Shown in pieces: positions 53,089 through 61,938 of a DNA stretch of 64,000 nt. The stretch comes from Coralloluteibacterium thermophilum. Its GTDB lineage: Bacteria > Pseudomonadota > Gammaproteobacteria > Xanthomonadales > Xanthomonadaceae. The stretch is taken from the NCBI RefSeq assembly GCF_042654365.1, contig NZ_JBHSGG010000015.1, forward strand, positions 1 to 64,000. Direction: 5' to 3'. Position numbers and translations under genes: made by a program. Within the stretch, counting starts at the first letter, position 1, and each line of letters opens with the position of its first letter. A model generated the notes under the pieces. The model did no database searches. It saw nothing but the letters and a program-made list of their open reading frames with translations, and was not told where the DNA came from.

Positions 53089-54177
53089 TCAGCTGCCTTC
53101 GCCGAGATAGCGGGCGCTGCGTTCGCTCCAGTCGGGCGCGTTGATCCGCGCGAGCAGCGCTTCGTTGAGCGGCGCGCGCAGCGCGCTGCCGCGCGGCAGG
53201 GGAAAGGCGTAGTCCTGCCGCTCGAGGACCAGCGGCAGCACGCGCAGGCGCCCGTCGTGGCCGCCGGCGACCAGCGTCCAGTGCAACAGCGGCGCGTCGT
53301 AGACCACCGCATCGACGCCGTCGCGGGCGACCGCGTCGAGCGCGCTTCCGAGGTCGGGCATGCTGCGGTGGCCGATGCCGCGCCGCTCCAGCCACTGCGC
53401 GCTGGTGGTGCCGGCGAGGCTGGCGACGCGGACGTGGGCGAGGTCGTCCGCACTGCGCACGCGCCCGGCGAGCTGGCCCACGGTCAGCGCGCTGGCGATG
53501 GCCGCGGTGAAGGTCGAGACCAGGAGGAGGGCGGTGAACATCCACACCAGCCCGATCAGCCGGCCGGGAAGCGTCGTGGGCGCCTTGTCGCCGTCGCCCA
53601 CGGTGGTCATGGTGACCGCCGCGTACCAGAAGCCCGAGCCGATCCCGCGCACCGGGCCGCCACCGAACTGCTCGGCATTGCGCCGCCGCTCGGCGAGCCA
53701 GGTGAGCACGCCGACCGCGAGCAGCAGCAGGCCCAGGCCCGCGATCACCTTGAGCAACTACGGCGAGGCGAAGGCGCGGGCGAGTGCGAGCCAGCCTGCG
53801 CCGTCGCTGTCGCGCACGGCGACGCCGAGGCCGGAGCTGGTGATGGGATGGCTGAAGTCCATGCGCGTCATCCGCTCCGCGGTCGCGGTGACGGCCCCGA
53901 TGCCCAGGTCCACCTCGTCGGCGGCGACCGCATCGAGCAGGCCTTCCAGGCCGTAGCCGCGGTACTCGAAGCGCCAGCCGCGCTCGGCGGCGATGTCTTC
54001 CCACAGTTCGATCGCGAGGCCGGCGTAGCCGTCCTCGGTCTCGATCACGAACGGTGGCGCGGTGCGCACGCCGACGAGGAGCATCTGCCCGGGCGGGTCG
54101 GCGGCGGGGGCGGTCTGTGCGCCGGCGACGCCCGCCAGGGCGAGCCACAGCAGGAGGAGGGAGATCGAACGCGGCAT
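53089..54177 (-). pseudogene. Glutamate receptor-like ligand-gated ion channel gene with one in-frame amber codon
   Basis: One reading frame holds all parts of a GluR0-type channel: signal peptide (ISLLLLWLALAGVAGA), ligand lobe 1 (LLVGVRTAPPFVIE, MDFSHPITSSGLGV), TM, pore loop, TM, and the second lobe (DLAHVRVASLAGTTS, RQDYAFPLPRGS). A TAG at 53758-53760 interrupts it just before the first TM (after ARAFASP, before LLKVIAG). No frameshift exists; upstream and downstream parts are in the same frame. This can be a nonsense mutation, an assembly error or readthrough. CAG to TAG (Gln) needs one transition. Also odd: the filter reads TVGDGD where TVGYGD is usual. Convergent with the YdjM gene. 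Confidence 0.8.
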
Positions 54178-54223
54178 GGGCGCCCTCACGGATGCGGGCG
54201 GGGCAGGGTACCGCGCTCCGGCG

Positions 54224-55222
54224 TCAGGCCGCGGTGGGCAGGGCCGGCGTCGCTCCGGCGGCGAGGGCGTCGAAGTAGTCGCGGGTGAGGGCGATCTGCG
54301 CCTCCGCGCTTTCGGCCCGGTTGACCACTGCGCGGAAGGCGGCGTTCTCCGGCCGGTCCTTGGCGTACCAGCCCAGGTGCTTGCGCGCGATGCGCACGCC
54401 CGACTGCTCGCCGTAGAAGGCATGCAGGGCCTCCAGGTGGCCGACGAGGATGTCGCGCACCTCGGCCGGGCCCGGTTCCGGCAGCAGTTCGCCGGTGGCG
54501 AGATAGTGGGCGATGCCGCGGAAGATCCACGGCCGCCCCTGCGCCGCCCGGCCGATCATCACCGCGTCCGCACCGGTCTCGGCCAGCACCGCCGCGGCCT
54601 TCTGCGGCGAGTCGATGTCGCCGTTCGCGAGTACGGGGATGCGCAGCGCGGCCTTGATCTCGGCGATGGTGCGGTACTCGGCCTGGCCGGTGTAGTGCTG
54701 GTCGCGCGTGCGGCCGTGCACGGCGAGCGCGGCGATGCCGGCGGCCTCGGCGATGCGCGCGATGGCCAGCCCGTTGCGGTGCTGCGCGTCCCAGCCGGTG
54801 CGGATCTTCAGCGTCACCGGCACGTCCACCGCGCGCACCACGGCATCCAGGATGCGGCCGACCAGGGCCTCGTCGCGCATCAGCGCGGAGCCCGCCCAGG
54901 CGTTGCACACCTTCTTCGCCGGGCAGCCCATGTTGATGTCGATGATCTGCGCGCCGTGCGCGACGTTGTGGCGTGCGGCGTCGGCCAGCTGCGCCGGCTC
55001 CGTTCCCGCGATCTGCACCGAGACCGGTGCCGGCTCGCCCGCATGGTCCATCCGGTGCCGCGATTTCGCCGTCCCCCAGAACCGCGGGTCCGCCGTCGTC
55101 ATCTCCGACACCGCAAGCCCCGCGCCCAGCCGCTTGCACAGCAGCCGGAACGGCTTGTCGGTGACGCCCGCCATGGGCGCGAGCACGACGGGCGGATGGA
55201 TGGCGTGGGGGCCGAGGAGCAT
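54224..55222 (-). CDS. dusB: tRNA-dihydrouridine synthase B
   Basis: 332 residues, FMN enzyme that reduces uridine in tRNA D-loops. Signatures: VLAPMAGVTDKPFR at 13-26, SEMTT, IDINMGCPAKKVCNAWAGSAL with the catalytic Cys, KIRTGWD, VHGRTRDQHYTG and GRAAQGRPWIF. The length matches DusB. fis often follows dusB, but here the next feature downstream is the channel gene and fis is absent. Upstream lies an inverted repeat, and the ribokinase gene is on the same strand. Confidence 0.94.
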   Translation of the reverse strand: MLLGPHAIHPPVVLAPMAGVTDKPFRLLCKRLGAGLAVSEMTTADPRFWGTAKSRHRMDHAGEPAPVSVQIAGTEPAQLADAARHNVAHGAQIIDINMGCPAKKVCNAWAGSALMRDEALVGRILDAVVRAVDVPVTLKIRTGWDAQHRNGLAIARIAEAAGIAALAVHGRTRDQHYTGQAEYRTIAEIKAALRIPVLANGDIDSPQKAAAVLAETGADAVMIGRAAQGRPWIFRGIAHYLATGELLPEPGPAEVRDILVGHLEALHAFYGEQSGVRIARKHLGWYAKDRPENAAFRAVVNRAESAEAQIALTRDYFDALAAGATPALPTAA

Positions 55223-55242
55223 GGCTTTTGGGGTAAAGCGGG

Positions 55243-55461
55243 AGTGGGGAATGGGGAATGGGGACCTGGGGGTGGAGCGGGATCGGGGAACAGGGAACAG
55301 GGAACAGGAGAGTGTCTCAGGCCGGGAGGGCGGGTCAAAGACGGTACGTCGGAGCGCGGACCTGCACGCGGTCCCGACCTACAGTTCCCCGTTCCCTGTT
55401 CCCCGTTCCCGCTCCACATCACGCCCCAGGTCCCGATTCCCGATTCCCCATTCCCGCTCCA
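55243..55461. repeat. Long imperfect inverted repeat (GGGAATGGGGAA type)
   Basis: Left arm about 55243-55313 (GGGAATGGGGAATGGGGACC, then GTGGAGCGGGAT and three GGGAACAGG units). Right arm about 55383-55461 is its near reverse complement (CGTTCCCTGTTCCCCGTTCCC, GCTCCACAT, CCCCAGGTCCCGATTCCC, CCCCATTCCC). Arms are roughly 65-75 bases, the spacer about 70. Such arrays of GGGAA/TTCCC units occur in intergenic regions of xanthomonads. Its right arm overlaps the 3' end of rbsK. Confidence 0.85.
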
Positions 55462-56398
55462 CCTCGCTCCTCGACGGCATCCCCCGCGCCGCGCCTTCGC
55501 GCTGCACCTGGAGGGCCGCGACGCGGGTGGCGAAGTGGACGGCGTGGTCGAGGGGCTGGCCTTCGGCCAGGGCGACGGCGAGGCCGGCGTTGAAGGCGTC
55601 GCCGGCGCCGGTGGTGTCGCGGGCGACGACGGGGCGGGCCGGGACGCGCAGGCGGCCGGCGGGCGCGTCGCCGGTGCCGGCGTCCGAGACGAAGGCGCCG
55701 CGGGCGCCCAGGGTCAGGACGATCCGCGGCGGCGGCAGGCGCAGGCAGAGGGCGTGCAGGTCGTCGTCGCCGAGGGCGTGCAGGCCGTCGGCCGCCAGCG
55801 ACAGCCCCGCGTGGGCGCGGAGGAGGTCGGCGAACTCGCTTTCGTTGGGCGTGAGCACGTCGACCTGGTCGAGCGGTGCCGCGGCGGCGGGGACGACGGT
55901 CGGTGCCGGGTTGTGGATGCGCAGCACGCCGGCGGCGCCGGCGATCTCCAGCGCGCGGCGGGTGGCGTCGGGGTTCACCTCGTGCTGGGTCAGCAGGACG
56001 GCGGCGGACTCGATGGCCGCGCGCTCGGCCTCGACGTGGGCGGACGAGAGCAGGGCGTTGGCGCCGGCGCCGACCACGATCATGTTCTGGGCGGAGGCAT
56101 CGATCAGGATCGCCGCGCTGCCGCTCATGGCCTGCGCATGGGTCTCGATGCGGGCGTCGATGCCTTCGGCGTCGAACAGCGCACGCGCCTGCGCTGCGAT
56201 GGCGTCGTCGCCCAGCGCGGCCACGAAGCGCGTGGGGGCGCCGAGGCGGGCGCAGGCGATGGCCTGGTTCGAGCCCTTGCCGCCGGGGCCGGTGTCGAAG
56301 CGCCCGAGCTGGGTCTCGCCGGGCGCGTTGAAGCGCTCGACGTGCCAGACGAAGTCCTGGTTGAACGAGCCGACGACGGCGACCGGACGCGCGGCCAT
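55379..56398 (-). CDS. rbsK: Ribokinase with repeat-encoded C-terminal tail
   Basis: 339 residues, PfkB family; phosphorylates ribose to ribose-5-phosphate. Signatures: GPGGKGSNQA at 38-46 (PfkB signature 1), a HNPAP loop, NESE at 185-188, and the ATP/anion-hole site DTTGAGDAFN with catalytic Asp267. Other ribokinases end near residue 310. Here residues 313-339 (EREWGIGNRDLGRDVERERG...) are encoded by the right arm of the inverted repeat, so the stop has been displaced into the repeat. It lies 5 bases after nupC-like gene on the same strand, and nucleoside uptake with ribose phosphorylation is a sensible pair. Confidence 0.9.
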   Translation of the reverse strand: MAARPVAVVGSFNQDFVWHVERFNAPGETQLGRFDTGPGGKGSNQAIACARLGAPTRFVAALGDDAIAAQARALFDAEGIDARIETHAQAMSGSAAILIDASAQNMIVVGAGANALLSSAHVEAERAAIESAAVLLTQHEVNPDATRRALEIAGAAGVLRIHNPAPTVVPAAAAPLDQVDVLTPNESEFADLLRAHAGLSLAADGLHALGDDDLHALCLRLPPPRIVLTLGARGAFVSDAGTGDAPAGRLRVPARPVVARDTTGAGDAFNAGLAVALAEGQPLDHAVHFATRVAALQVQREGAARGMPSRSEVEREWGIGNRDLGRDVERERGTGNGEL

Positions 56399-56403
56399 GG
56401 GCG

Positions 56404-57735
56404 TCAGGCCCCGGCGATCTGGCTGAGCACGCCGGCGATGGTCGCGGTCATCAGGGTGGCGATGGAGCCGCCCAGGACCGCGCGCAGGCCCAGCTGCGCG
56501 AGCTCGCCGCGGCGCTCCGGCGCGATGCCGCCGATGCCGCCGATCTGGATCGCGATCGAGCTGAAGTTGGCGAAGCCGCACAGTGCGTAGGTGGCGATCA
56601 GGGTCGCCTGCGGCGAGAGGCCGTCGCCGATCCGCGCCAGGTCGGCGTAGGCCACGAACTCGTTGAGCACGATCTTGGTGCCGATCAGGCCGCCGACGCT
56701 GACCGCATCGCCCAAGGGCACGCCGATCACCCAGGCGATGGGCGACAGCACGTAGCCCAGGATCACCGACATGCTGAGGTCGCGGCCGAGCGCCTCGTTG
56801 ATGCCGGTCACGCCGCCGAGCCAGGCGATGGGCGCATCGACCAGGGCGATCAGGGCGACGAAGGCCAGCAGCATGGCGCCGACGTTGAGGGCGAGGCGCA
56901 GGCCGTCGGCGGCGCCGCTGGCGGCCGCGTCGATCACGTTGGCCGCGGTCTTCTCGACCGGCACGCGCACGTGGCCCTCGGTCAGGGAACGCTCGGTCTC
57001 GGGCACCAGGATCTTGGCGACCACCAGGGTGGCCGGCGCCGCCATGATGCTGGCGGTGATCAGGTGGCGCGCGAAGTAGGCCTGCTGCTCGGGGTCGCCG
57101 CCGCCGAGCATGGCGACGTAGGCCCCGAGGACGCCGCCGGCGATGGTGGCCATGCCGCCGACCATCAGGGTCAGCAGCTCGGAGCGGGTCATGCTGGAGA
57201 CGAACGGCCGGATCACCAGCGGCGACTCGGTCTGGCCGATGAAGACGTTGGCGCAGGTCGCCAGGGTTTCCGCGCCCGACACCCGCATGACCTTGCGGAT
57301 CGCCCAGGCCATGGCCTCGACGATGCGCTGCATGATGCCCAGGTGGTAGAGCACGCCCATCAGCGCGGCGAAGAAGATGATGGTGGGCAGCACCTGGAAC
57401 GCGAAGATGAAGCCGAAGGCCTGCCACGCGCCGGCGTCGGTCTGGCCCTGGCCGCTGGCGATGGCCTGGCCGATGAGCTGCGGGTCGGCGAAGGGGCCGA
57501 AGATGAAGGTCGCGCCCTTCTGGGTGAAGCCGAGCAGGGCAATGAAGCCGCTGGACAGCGCCCCGAACGCGCGCTCGCCGAACGAGGTCAGCAGCACCAG
57601 GCAGGCGAACACGATCTGCAGTCCGACGCCGGTCAGCACCAGCCGCCAGTCCACGGCGCGGCGGTTGGCGGAGAACGCCCACGCGATGGCGAGCAGCACC
57701 GCGAGGCCGAACAGGCCGAACAGGATCTGGAACAT
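56404..57735 (-). CDS. Concentrative nucleoside transporter (NupC/CNT family)
   Basis: 443 residues with about 10 TM helices. CNT family features: the N-terminal gate helices, GQTESPLVIRPFVSSMTRSEL (substrate/Na+ motif, G-x-T-E), the repeat GTKIVLNEFVAYADL and CGFANFSSIAIQIGGIGG (FANxSS). H+ or Na+ drives uptake of nucleosides. Start at 57735 chosen because MFQILFGLFGLAV opens TM1. 5 bases before rbsK in the same direction, so the pair forms an operon for ribonucleoside salvage; a ribohydrolase would be needed to free ribose. Confidence 0.92.
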   Translation of the reverse strand: MFQILFGLFGLAVLLAIAWAFSANRRAVDWRLVLTGVGLQIVFACLVLLTSFGERAFGALSSGFIALLGFTQKGATFIFGPFADPQLIGQAIASGQGQTDAGAWQAFGFIFAFQVLPTIIFFAALMGVLYHLGIMQRIVEAMAWAIRKVMRVSGAETLATCANVFIGQTESPLVIRPFVSSMTRSELLTLMVGGMATIAGGVLGAYVAMLGGGDPEQQAYFARHLITASIMAAPATLVVAKILVPETERSLTEGHVRVPVEKTAANVIDAAASGAADGLRLALNVGAMLLAFVALIALVDAPIAWLGGVTGINEALGRDLSMSVILGYVLSPIAWVIGVPLGDAVSVGGLIGTKIVLNEFVAYADLARIGDGLSPQATLIATYALCGFANFSSIAIQIGGIGGIAPERRGELAQLGLRAVLGGSIATLMTATIAGVLSQIAGA

Positions 57736-57947
57736 GCGGAAGGAACTCCGGAAGGAACGACACCGCGAGAGGTGGTCACGGACCGCAGTTGCGCGGTCGG
57801 CGTGACGGCGGCGTGTGCAGGCGCGGCAGGTTAGAGCAGGGGGCCCGGGCGGGCAAGGCGAGCGCGACGGCTTCACATCGGGCTTCGCAGCTCGTGTGGC
57901 GCGGGCACATCGATAGATGCCGTCTGTCGGCGGGATCGACGGCGCGC

Positions 57948-57978
57948 TTGACGAGTGAATGAGAATCGTTAGCATCAC
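57948..57978 (+). promoter_or_regulatory. Promoter with Fur-box-like sequence upstream of hemP
   Basis: TTGACG (57948-57953) and TAGCAT (57970-57975), 16-base spacer. Between and over the -10, TGAATGAGAATCGTTAGCAT matches most of the Fur consensus GATAATGATAATCATTATC. It is 30 bases before the hemP ATG, so iron-Fur repression of the locus is likely. Confidence 0.78.
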
Positions 57979-58006
57979 CATTCCCGACGCCGCAGAGGAC
58001 TCCGCC

Positions 58007-58201
58007 ATGCCCCTCCACACGCTCCCCCCGCTCCCCCACCGCGAAGGCGCCGCGCGCCCCGCCTCGACGCTCGGCCAGGTCGGCCGCGAAGTGGACAGCG
58101 GGGCCCTGCTCAAGGGCGGCCGCGAAATCCTGATCCGCCACGCGGGGCAGGTGTACCGGCTGCGCCACACCCGCAACGACAAGCTCATCCTGACCAAGTG
58201 A
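58007..58201 (+). CDS. hemP: Hemin uptake protein HemP
   Basis: 64 residues, small basic cytoplasmic protein of the HemP family. The family signature is LLKGGREILIRHAGQVYRLR followed by TRNDKLILTK at the C-terminus. HemP is found at the start of haem-receptor operons and in Burkholderia/Bradyrhizobium helps express the receptor. AGAGGA precedes the ATG at 58007; an in-frame ATG at 57959 lies inside the Fur-like box and is unlikely. The receptor gene follows after 119 bases. Confidence 0.9.
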   Translation: MPLHTLPPLPHREGAARPASTLGQVGREVDSGALLKGGREILIRHAGQVYRLRHTRNDKLILTK

Positions 58202-58320
58202 CCCGCAGCGGTCCCGCGGTATCGCCGCGGGACCGACGCCACGCTTCTCTCTCCACCCGATCCGCCAGCCGCCGGCGCCGCCGGTCAGCCCGCCCGGGTT
58301 CTTTTCGACGGATCCCACCC

Positions 58321-60567
58321 ATGTCCCTTCATCCCCTGGCCGCGGCCGTGCTCGCGGCCGTGCTCGTACCCGCGGCGCCCCGGGCGGCCGCCGCGGAGCC
58401 GGCCGACGCCCAGCCGCGCGAACTCGACCGCATCACCGTGACCGCCACCCGCACCGCGCGCGCCGTCGCGGACGTTCCGGCCACGGTCGACCTGATCGAC
58501 CGCGAACGCATGGACCGCACCCTGGTGCGGGACCTCGGCGACCTCTTCCGCTACGAACCGGGCATCAGCGTCGGCAGCGACGTGGCGCGCTTCGGCATCG
58601 GCGACATCCGCATCCGCGGGCTCGGCGGCAACCGCGTCGCCATCCTCGCCGACGGCATCCCGGTGGCCGATGCCTTCTCCATCGGCAGCTTCTCCAACGC
58701 GGGGCGCAACCTCGTCGACCTCGACACGCTGAAGCGGGTGGAGGTGGTGCGCGGCCCCGGCAGCGCGCTGTACGGCTCCGATGCGCTCGGCGGGGTGGTC
58801 GCCTTCGTCGGCAAGGATCCCGAGGACTACCTCGCGCCCGGGCGCGACGCCGCGTCGCAGCTCAAGCTCGGCTACCACGGCGCGACCGAGGGCTGGTTCC
58901 TCGGCGCGACCTCCGCCTTCCGCGGCGAGCGCTGGTCCGGCCTGGTCGTCGCCGGGCACCGCCAGGGCCACGCCCGCGACAACCAGGGCACGACGGGCGG
59001 CGACGGCAGCGCCCGCACGCGCCCCAACCCGCAGGACACCGACGGCAGGAGCCTGCTCGCCCGGCTGGTCCTGGACGTCGATCCGAACCAGCGCCTGCGC
59101 CTGACGGTGGAGGGCAACGAGGACCGCGCGCGCACCGACGTGCGCTCGCAGCGCGGCTTCAGCGCGGCGACCGGCGCGATCGTCGCCGACCTCCAGGGCG
59201 ACGACCTGCAGACCCGCGCCCGCGTGGCGCTCGTGCACGAGGTGGACGCGATGGCGTCGCCCTTCGCGGACAGCCTGCACTGGCAGGTCTACCGGCAGGA
59301 CAGCGAGACCACGCAGGAGACGGCCGAGCTGCGCATCGCGCCGGCGAGCGTCGGCCAGCCCAACCAGCGCCGCGAGCGCAGCTTCGGCTTCGACCAGCGC
59401 CGCACCGGCGCCATGCTCACCCTGCACAAGCACGTCGCCGCGGCAGGCATCGCGCACGACCTGACCTACGGCCTCGACCTCGCGCGCACCGAGCTGGCGC
59501 AGAAGCGCGACGGCCGTGCGACCAACCTGCTGACCGGCGGCGTCACCAACGTGATCTCGCCGGACGTGTTCCCGGTGCGCGACTTCCCGCTCAGCCGCAC
59601 CACGACCGCGGCGCTCTACCTGCAGGACGAGATGGCGCTCGCCGGCGGCAGGCTGCTCCTCGTGCCGGGCGTGCGCGTGGACCGCTACGAGCTCGCGGTG
59701 CGCGCCGATCCGATCTTCGAAGAGGACAACCCCGGCGTGGCCGTGTCCGACCTCGCGCGGACGCGTGTATCGCCCAAGTTCGGCGCGGTGTGGCGGCTGG
59801 GCGGCGACTGGTCGCTGTACGCCGGCTATGCGAGCGGCTTCCGGGCGCCGCCCTACGACGACGTCAACATGGGCTTCACCAACCTGCAGTTCGGCTACAC
59901 CGCGCTGCCGAATCCCGACCTCCGTCCCGAGACCAGCGACGGCTACGAGATCGGCCTGCGGCGGACCGGCGCGCGCGGCTACCTGAGCGTGTCGGGCTTC
60001 CTCAACCGCTACGACGACTTCATCGAGTCGCAGCGCTTCGTGGGCTTCAACGAGGCCGGGCTGATGGTGTTCCAGTCGCAGAACGTGACCGAGGCGGAGA
60101 TCCGCGGCGCCGAGCTGAAGGCGGGCCTCGAACTCGGCGCGCTCGCGTCCGCGCTGGAAGGCTGGTCGCTGCGCGCGGCCGCCGCCTACGCACGCGGGGA
60201 GAACCGGTCCGAGGGCGTGCCGCTCGGCGACGTCGACCCGTTCACCGCGGCGCTGGGCCTGGCCTACGACGCGCCGCGCTGGCGGGTCGAGCTGGCCGCG
60301 CGCGGCGCGGCGCGCAACGACCGCCGGCCGCCGGTCGCCGGCGCGACGGCCTTCGAGCCGCCGGGCTACGTGGTCTTCGACCTGTTCGGCGGCTGGGACC
60401 TCGCGCCGGGCATGCGGCTGGATGCCGGCGTCTTCAACCTCGCCGACCGCACCTGGTGGGGTTCGGGCGCCGTGGTGGCCGGCCTCGCCGAAGGCAGCCC
60501 GGCGCTGCTGCGCTACACCCAGCCCGGCCGCCACGTCGGTGCCAGCCTGCAGGTCTCCTGGCCATGA
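58321..60567 (+). CDS. TonB-dependent haem/haemoglobin receptor
   Basis: 748 residues. Signal peptide (LAAAVLAAVLVPAAPRAAAA), TonB box-like DRITVTATRTARA, plug with FRYEPGISVGSDVARFG and RVEVVRGPGSALYGSDALGGVV, barrel with YASGFRAPPYDDVNMGFTN and NPDLRPETSDGYEIGLR, ending GASLQVSW with an aromatic. The FRAPPYDDVN and NPDLxPETSxxYE blocks are typical of the TonB haem/haemoglobin receptor class. Downstream of hemP and its Fur-like box, with DUF6607 next. It probably imports haem under iron limitation. Confidence 0.92.
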   Translation: MSLHPLAAAVLAAVLVPAAPRAAAAEPADAQPRELDRITVTATRTARAVADVPATVDLIDRERMDRTLVRDLGDLFRYEPGISVGSDVARFGIGDIRIRGLGGNRVAILADGIPVADAFSIGSFSNAGRNLVDLDTLKRVEVVRGPGSALYGSDALGGVVAFVGKDPEDYLAPGRDAASQLKLGYHGATEGWFLGATSAFRGERWSGLVVAGHRQGHARDNQGTTGGDGSARTRPNPQDTDGRSLLARLVLDVDPNQRLRLTVEGNEDRARTDVRSQRGFSAATGAIVADLQGDDLQTRARVALVHEVDAMASPFADSLHWQVYRQDSETTQETAELRIAPASVGQPNQRRERSFGFDQRRTGAMLTLHKHVAAAGIAHDLTYGLDLARTELAQKRDGRATNLLTGGVTNVISPDVFPVRDFPLSRTTTAALYLQDEMALAGGRLLLVPGVRVDRYELAVRADPIFEEDNPGVAVSDLARTRVSPKFGAVWRLGGDWSLYAGYASGFRAPPYDDVNMGFTNLQFGYTALPNPDLRPETSDGYEIGLRRTGARGYLSVSGFLNRYDDFIESQRFVGFNEAGLMVFQSQNVTEAEIRGAELKAGLELGALASALEGWSLRAAAAYARGENRSEGVPLGDVDPFTAALGLAYDAPRWRVELAARGAARNDRRPPVAGATAFEPPGYVVFDLFGGWDLAPGMRLDAGVFNLADRTWWGSGAVVAGLAEGSPALLRYTQPGRHVGASLQVSWP

Positions 60568-60596
60568 CCGCCCACCGTTCCGGAAGGAAGTTCCCG

Positions 60597-61586
60597 ATGT
60601 CCGCCTCCCCCCTGCACGTCCTGCTTCCGCTCGCCCTCGCCGCAGTAACCGGTTGCGCCGCGGCGCCCGAGCCGCGGCCGGCGCCTCCCGCGCCGGCGGG
60701 CGACGCGCGGCCCGCCGCGGATCCCGCGCGCGACCGCGCCGCCATCCTCGCCATGCAGGGGGAGTACGAGGTGGACTTCGACTTCGCCGAGACGGTGCTG
60801 CTCGCCGAGGGCTACGAGCGTCGGCCGGCGATGCGCAGCGGCGGCAACGAGGTGGTGATCGTGGTCGAGGACAGTCCCACCCGCATCGTGCTGCAGCACA
60901 TCCTGGTCTCCGACGGCGGCCACGTGACCAAGCACTGGCGGCAGGACTGGGAGTACGAGGCCCGCGCGCGTCTGGAATTCAGCAGCGACCAGACCTGGAC
61001 CCTGCGGCCGCTGGCGCCGGACGCCACGCGCGGCGCCTGGACCCAGTGCGTCTACGAGGTCAGCGACGCCCCGCGCTACTGCGGCACCGGGCGCTGGAAC
61101 CACCGCTACGGTGTCGCCACCTGGACCTCGGACCGCAGCTGGCGGCCGCTGCCGCGGCGCGAGTACACCAAGCGCGACGACTACAACGCCCTCAACGTCG
61201 AGAACCGGCACACCATCGTCCCCGGCGGGTGGACCCACGAGCAGGACAACACCAAGGTGGTGCGTGCGGCGGACGGCGCCACGGTGCGCACGCTGGCGCG
61301 CGAGTTCGGCTTCAACGACTACCGCCGCACCCGCGAGGTGGACTTCGGCCCCACCTACGCCTACTGGCAGGCCACCTCGGCGTTCTGGGAGCGGGTCCGC
61401 GACGAATGGCAGCGTCGTGCCGCGAGGCACGGCGGCCTGCGCCTGGCGATGGAGGTCGACGGCATGGCGCTGATCGTTCCCCTCTTCGAGGAGGCCGAGC
61501 GCATCCAGGCCGGCGGCGCGCTCGACGAGGCGCGGATCGTCTCTCTGTTCGACGACCACGTCGTGGCGCCGGACGCGGAGGAGTGA
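60597..61586 (+). CDS. DUF6607 lipoprotein of the haem locus
   Basis: 329 residues. A lipoprotein signal with lipobox AVTGC places Cys at the mature N-terminus, then an Ala/Pro linker. The DUF6607 body has GYEVDFDFAETVLL-type start (here YEVDFDFAETVLLAEGY), QHILVSDGGHVTKHWRQDW, YGVATWTSDRSWRPLPRRE, NVENRHTIVPGGWTHEQDN and REVDFGPTYAYW. The family follows haem receptor genes in xanthomonads, but its role is unknown. GGAAGGAAG precedes the ATG at 60597; it starts 29 bases after the receptor stop. Confidence 0.85.
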   Translation: MSASPLHVLLPLALAAVTGCAAAPEPRPAPPAPAGDARPAADPARDRAAILAMQGEYEVDFDFAETVLLAEGYERRPAMRSGGNEVVIVVEDSPTRIVLQHILVSDGGHVTKHWRQDWEYEARARLEFSSDQTWTLRPLAPDATRGAWTQCVYEVSDAPRYCGTGRWNHRYGVATWTSDRSWRPLPRREYTKRDDYNALNVENRHTIVPGGWTHEQDNTKVVRAADGATVRTLAREFGFNDYRRTREVDFGPTYAYWQATSAFWERVRDEWQRRAARHGGLRLAMEVDGMALIVPLFEEAERIQAGGALDEARIVSLFDDHVVAPDAEE

Positions 61587-61938
61587 GCAGAGGGACATGA
61601 GGAACGGGAAGCGAGAGGGCTGCGCTGGTGGCCGTACCCGTTCCTCATGCCTTTCCTGACTCCTCGAGCAGCGCGCTGCGCGCGCTCAACCTCCCATCCC
61701 GGCCTTCCTCTCCAGGCGGGGTAAGGAGCGCTCTTCGGCGATGAGTGGGATATGAAGTGAGAGGTGGGGCCGGGGGCGTAGTCGTTCCTCAACTCCTTTT
61801 CACTCACTCGTCGAACAACGCGCTGCGCGCGCTCACCCCCATCCCAGCCTTCCCCCGCAGGCGGGGGAAGGAGCAGGCCGCGTGCACGTGGAGGTTCCCG
61901 CGCCAGCGCCGTGCTCGACCGTCCCCGGCGAAGCATGG
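61587..61938. repeat. Intergenic DNA with dispersed hairpin repeats
   Basis: No gene seen. An inverted repeat CATGAGGAACGGG/CCCGTTCCTCATG (about 61598-61650) matches in form the one after the CoA-transferase gene (36906-36965). A second hairpin, CCTTCCCCCGC-AG-GCGGGGGAAGG, lies at about 61849-61872, similar to the one near 36994. The segment ACAACGCGCTGCGCGCGCTCA near 61814 is also shared in part with 61670. These look like degenerate copies of the element that is tandemly repeated just downstream. Confidence 0.55.
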
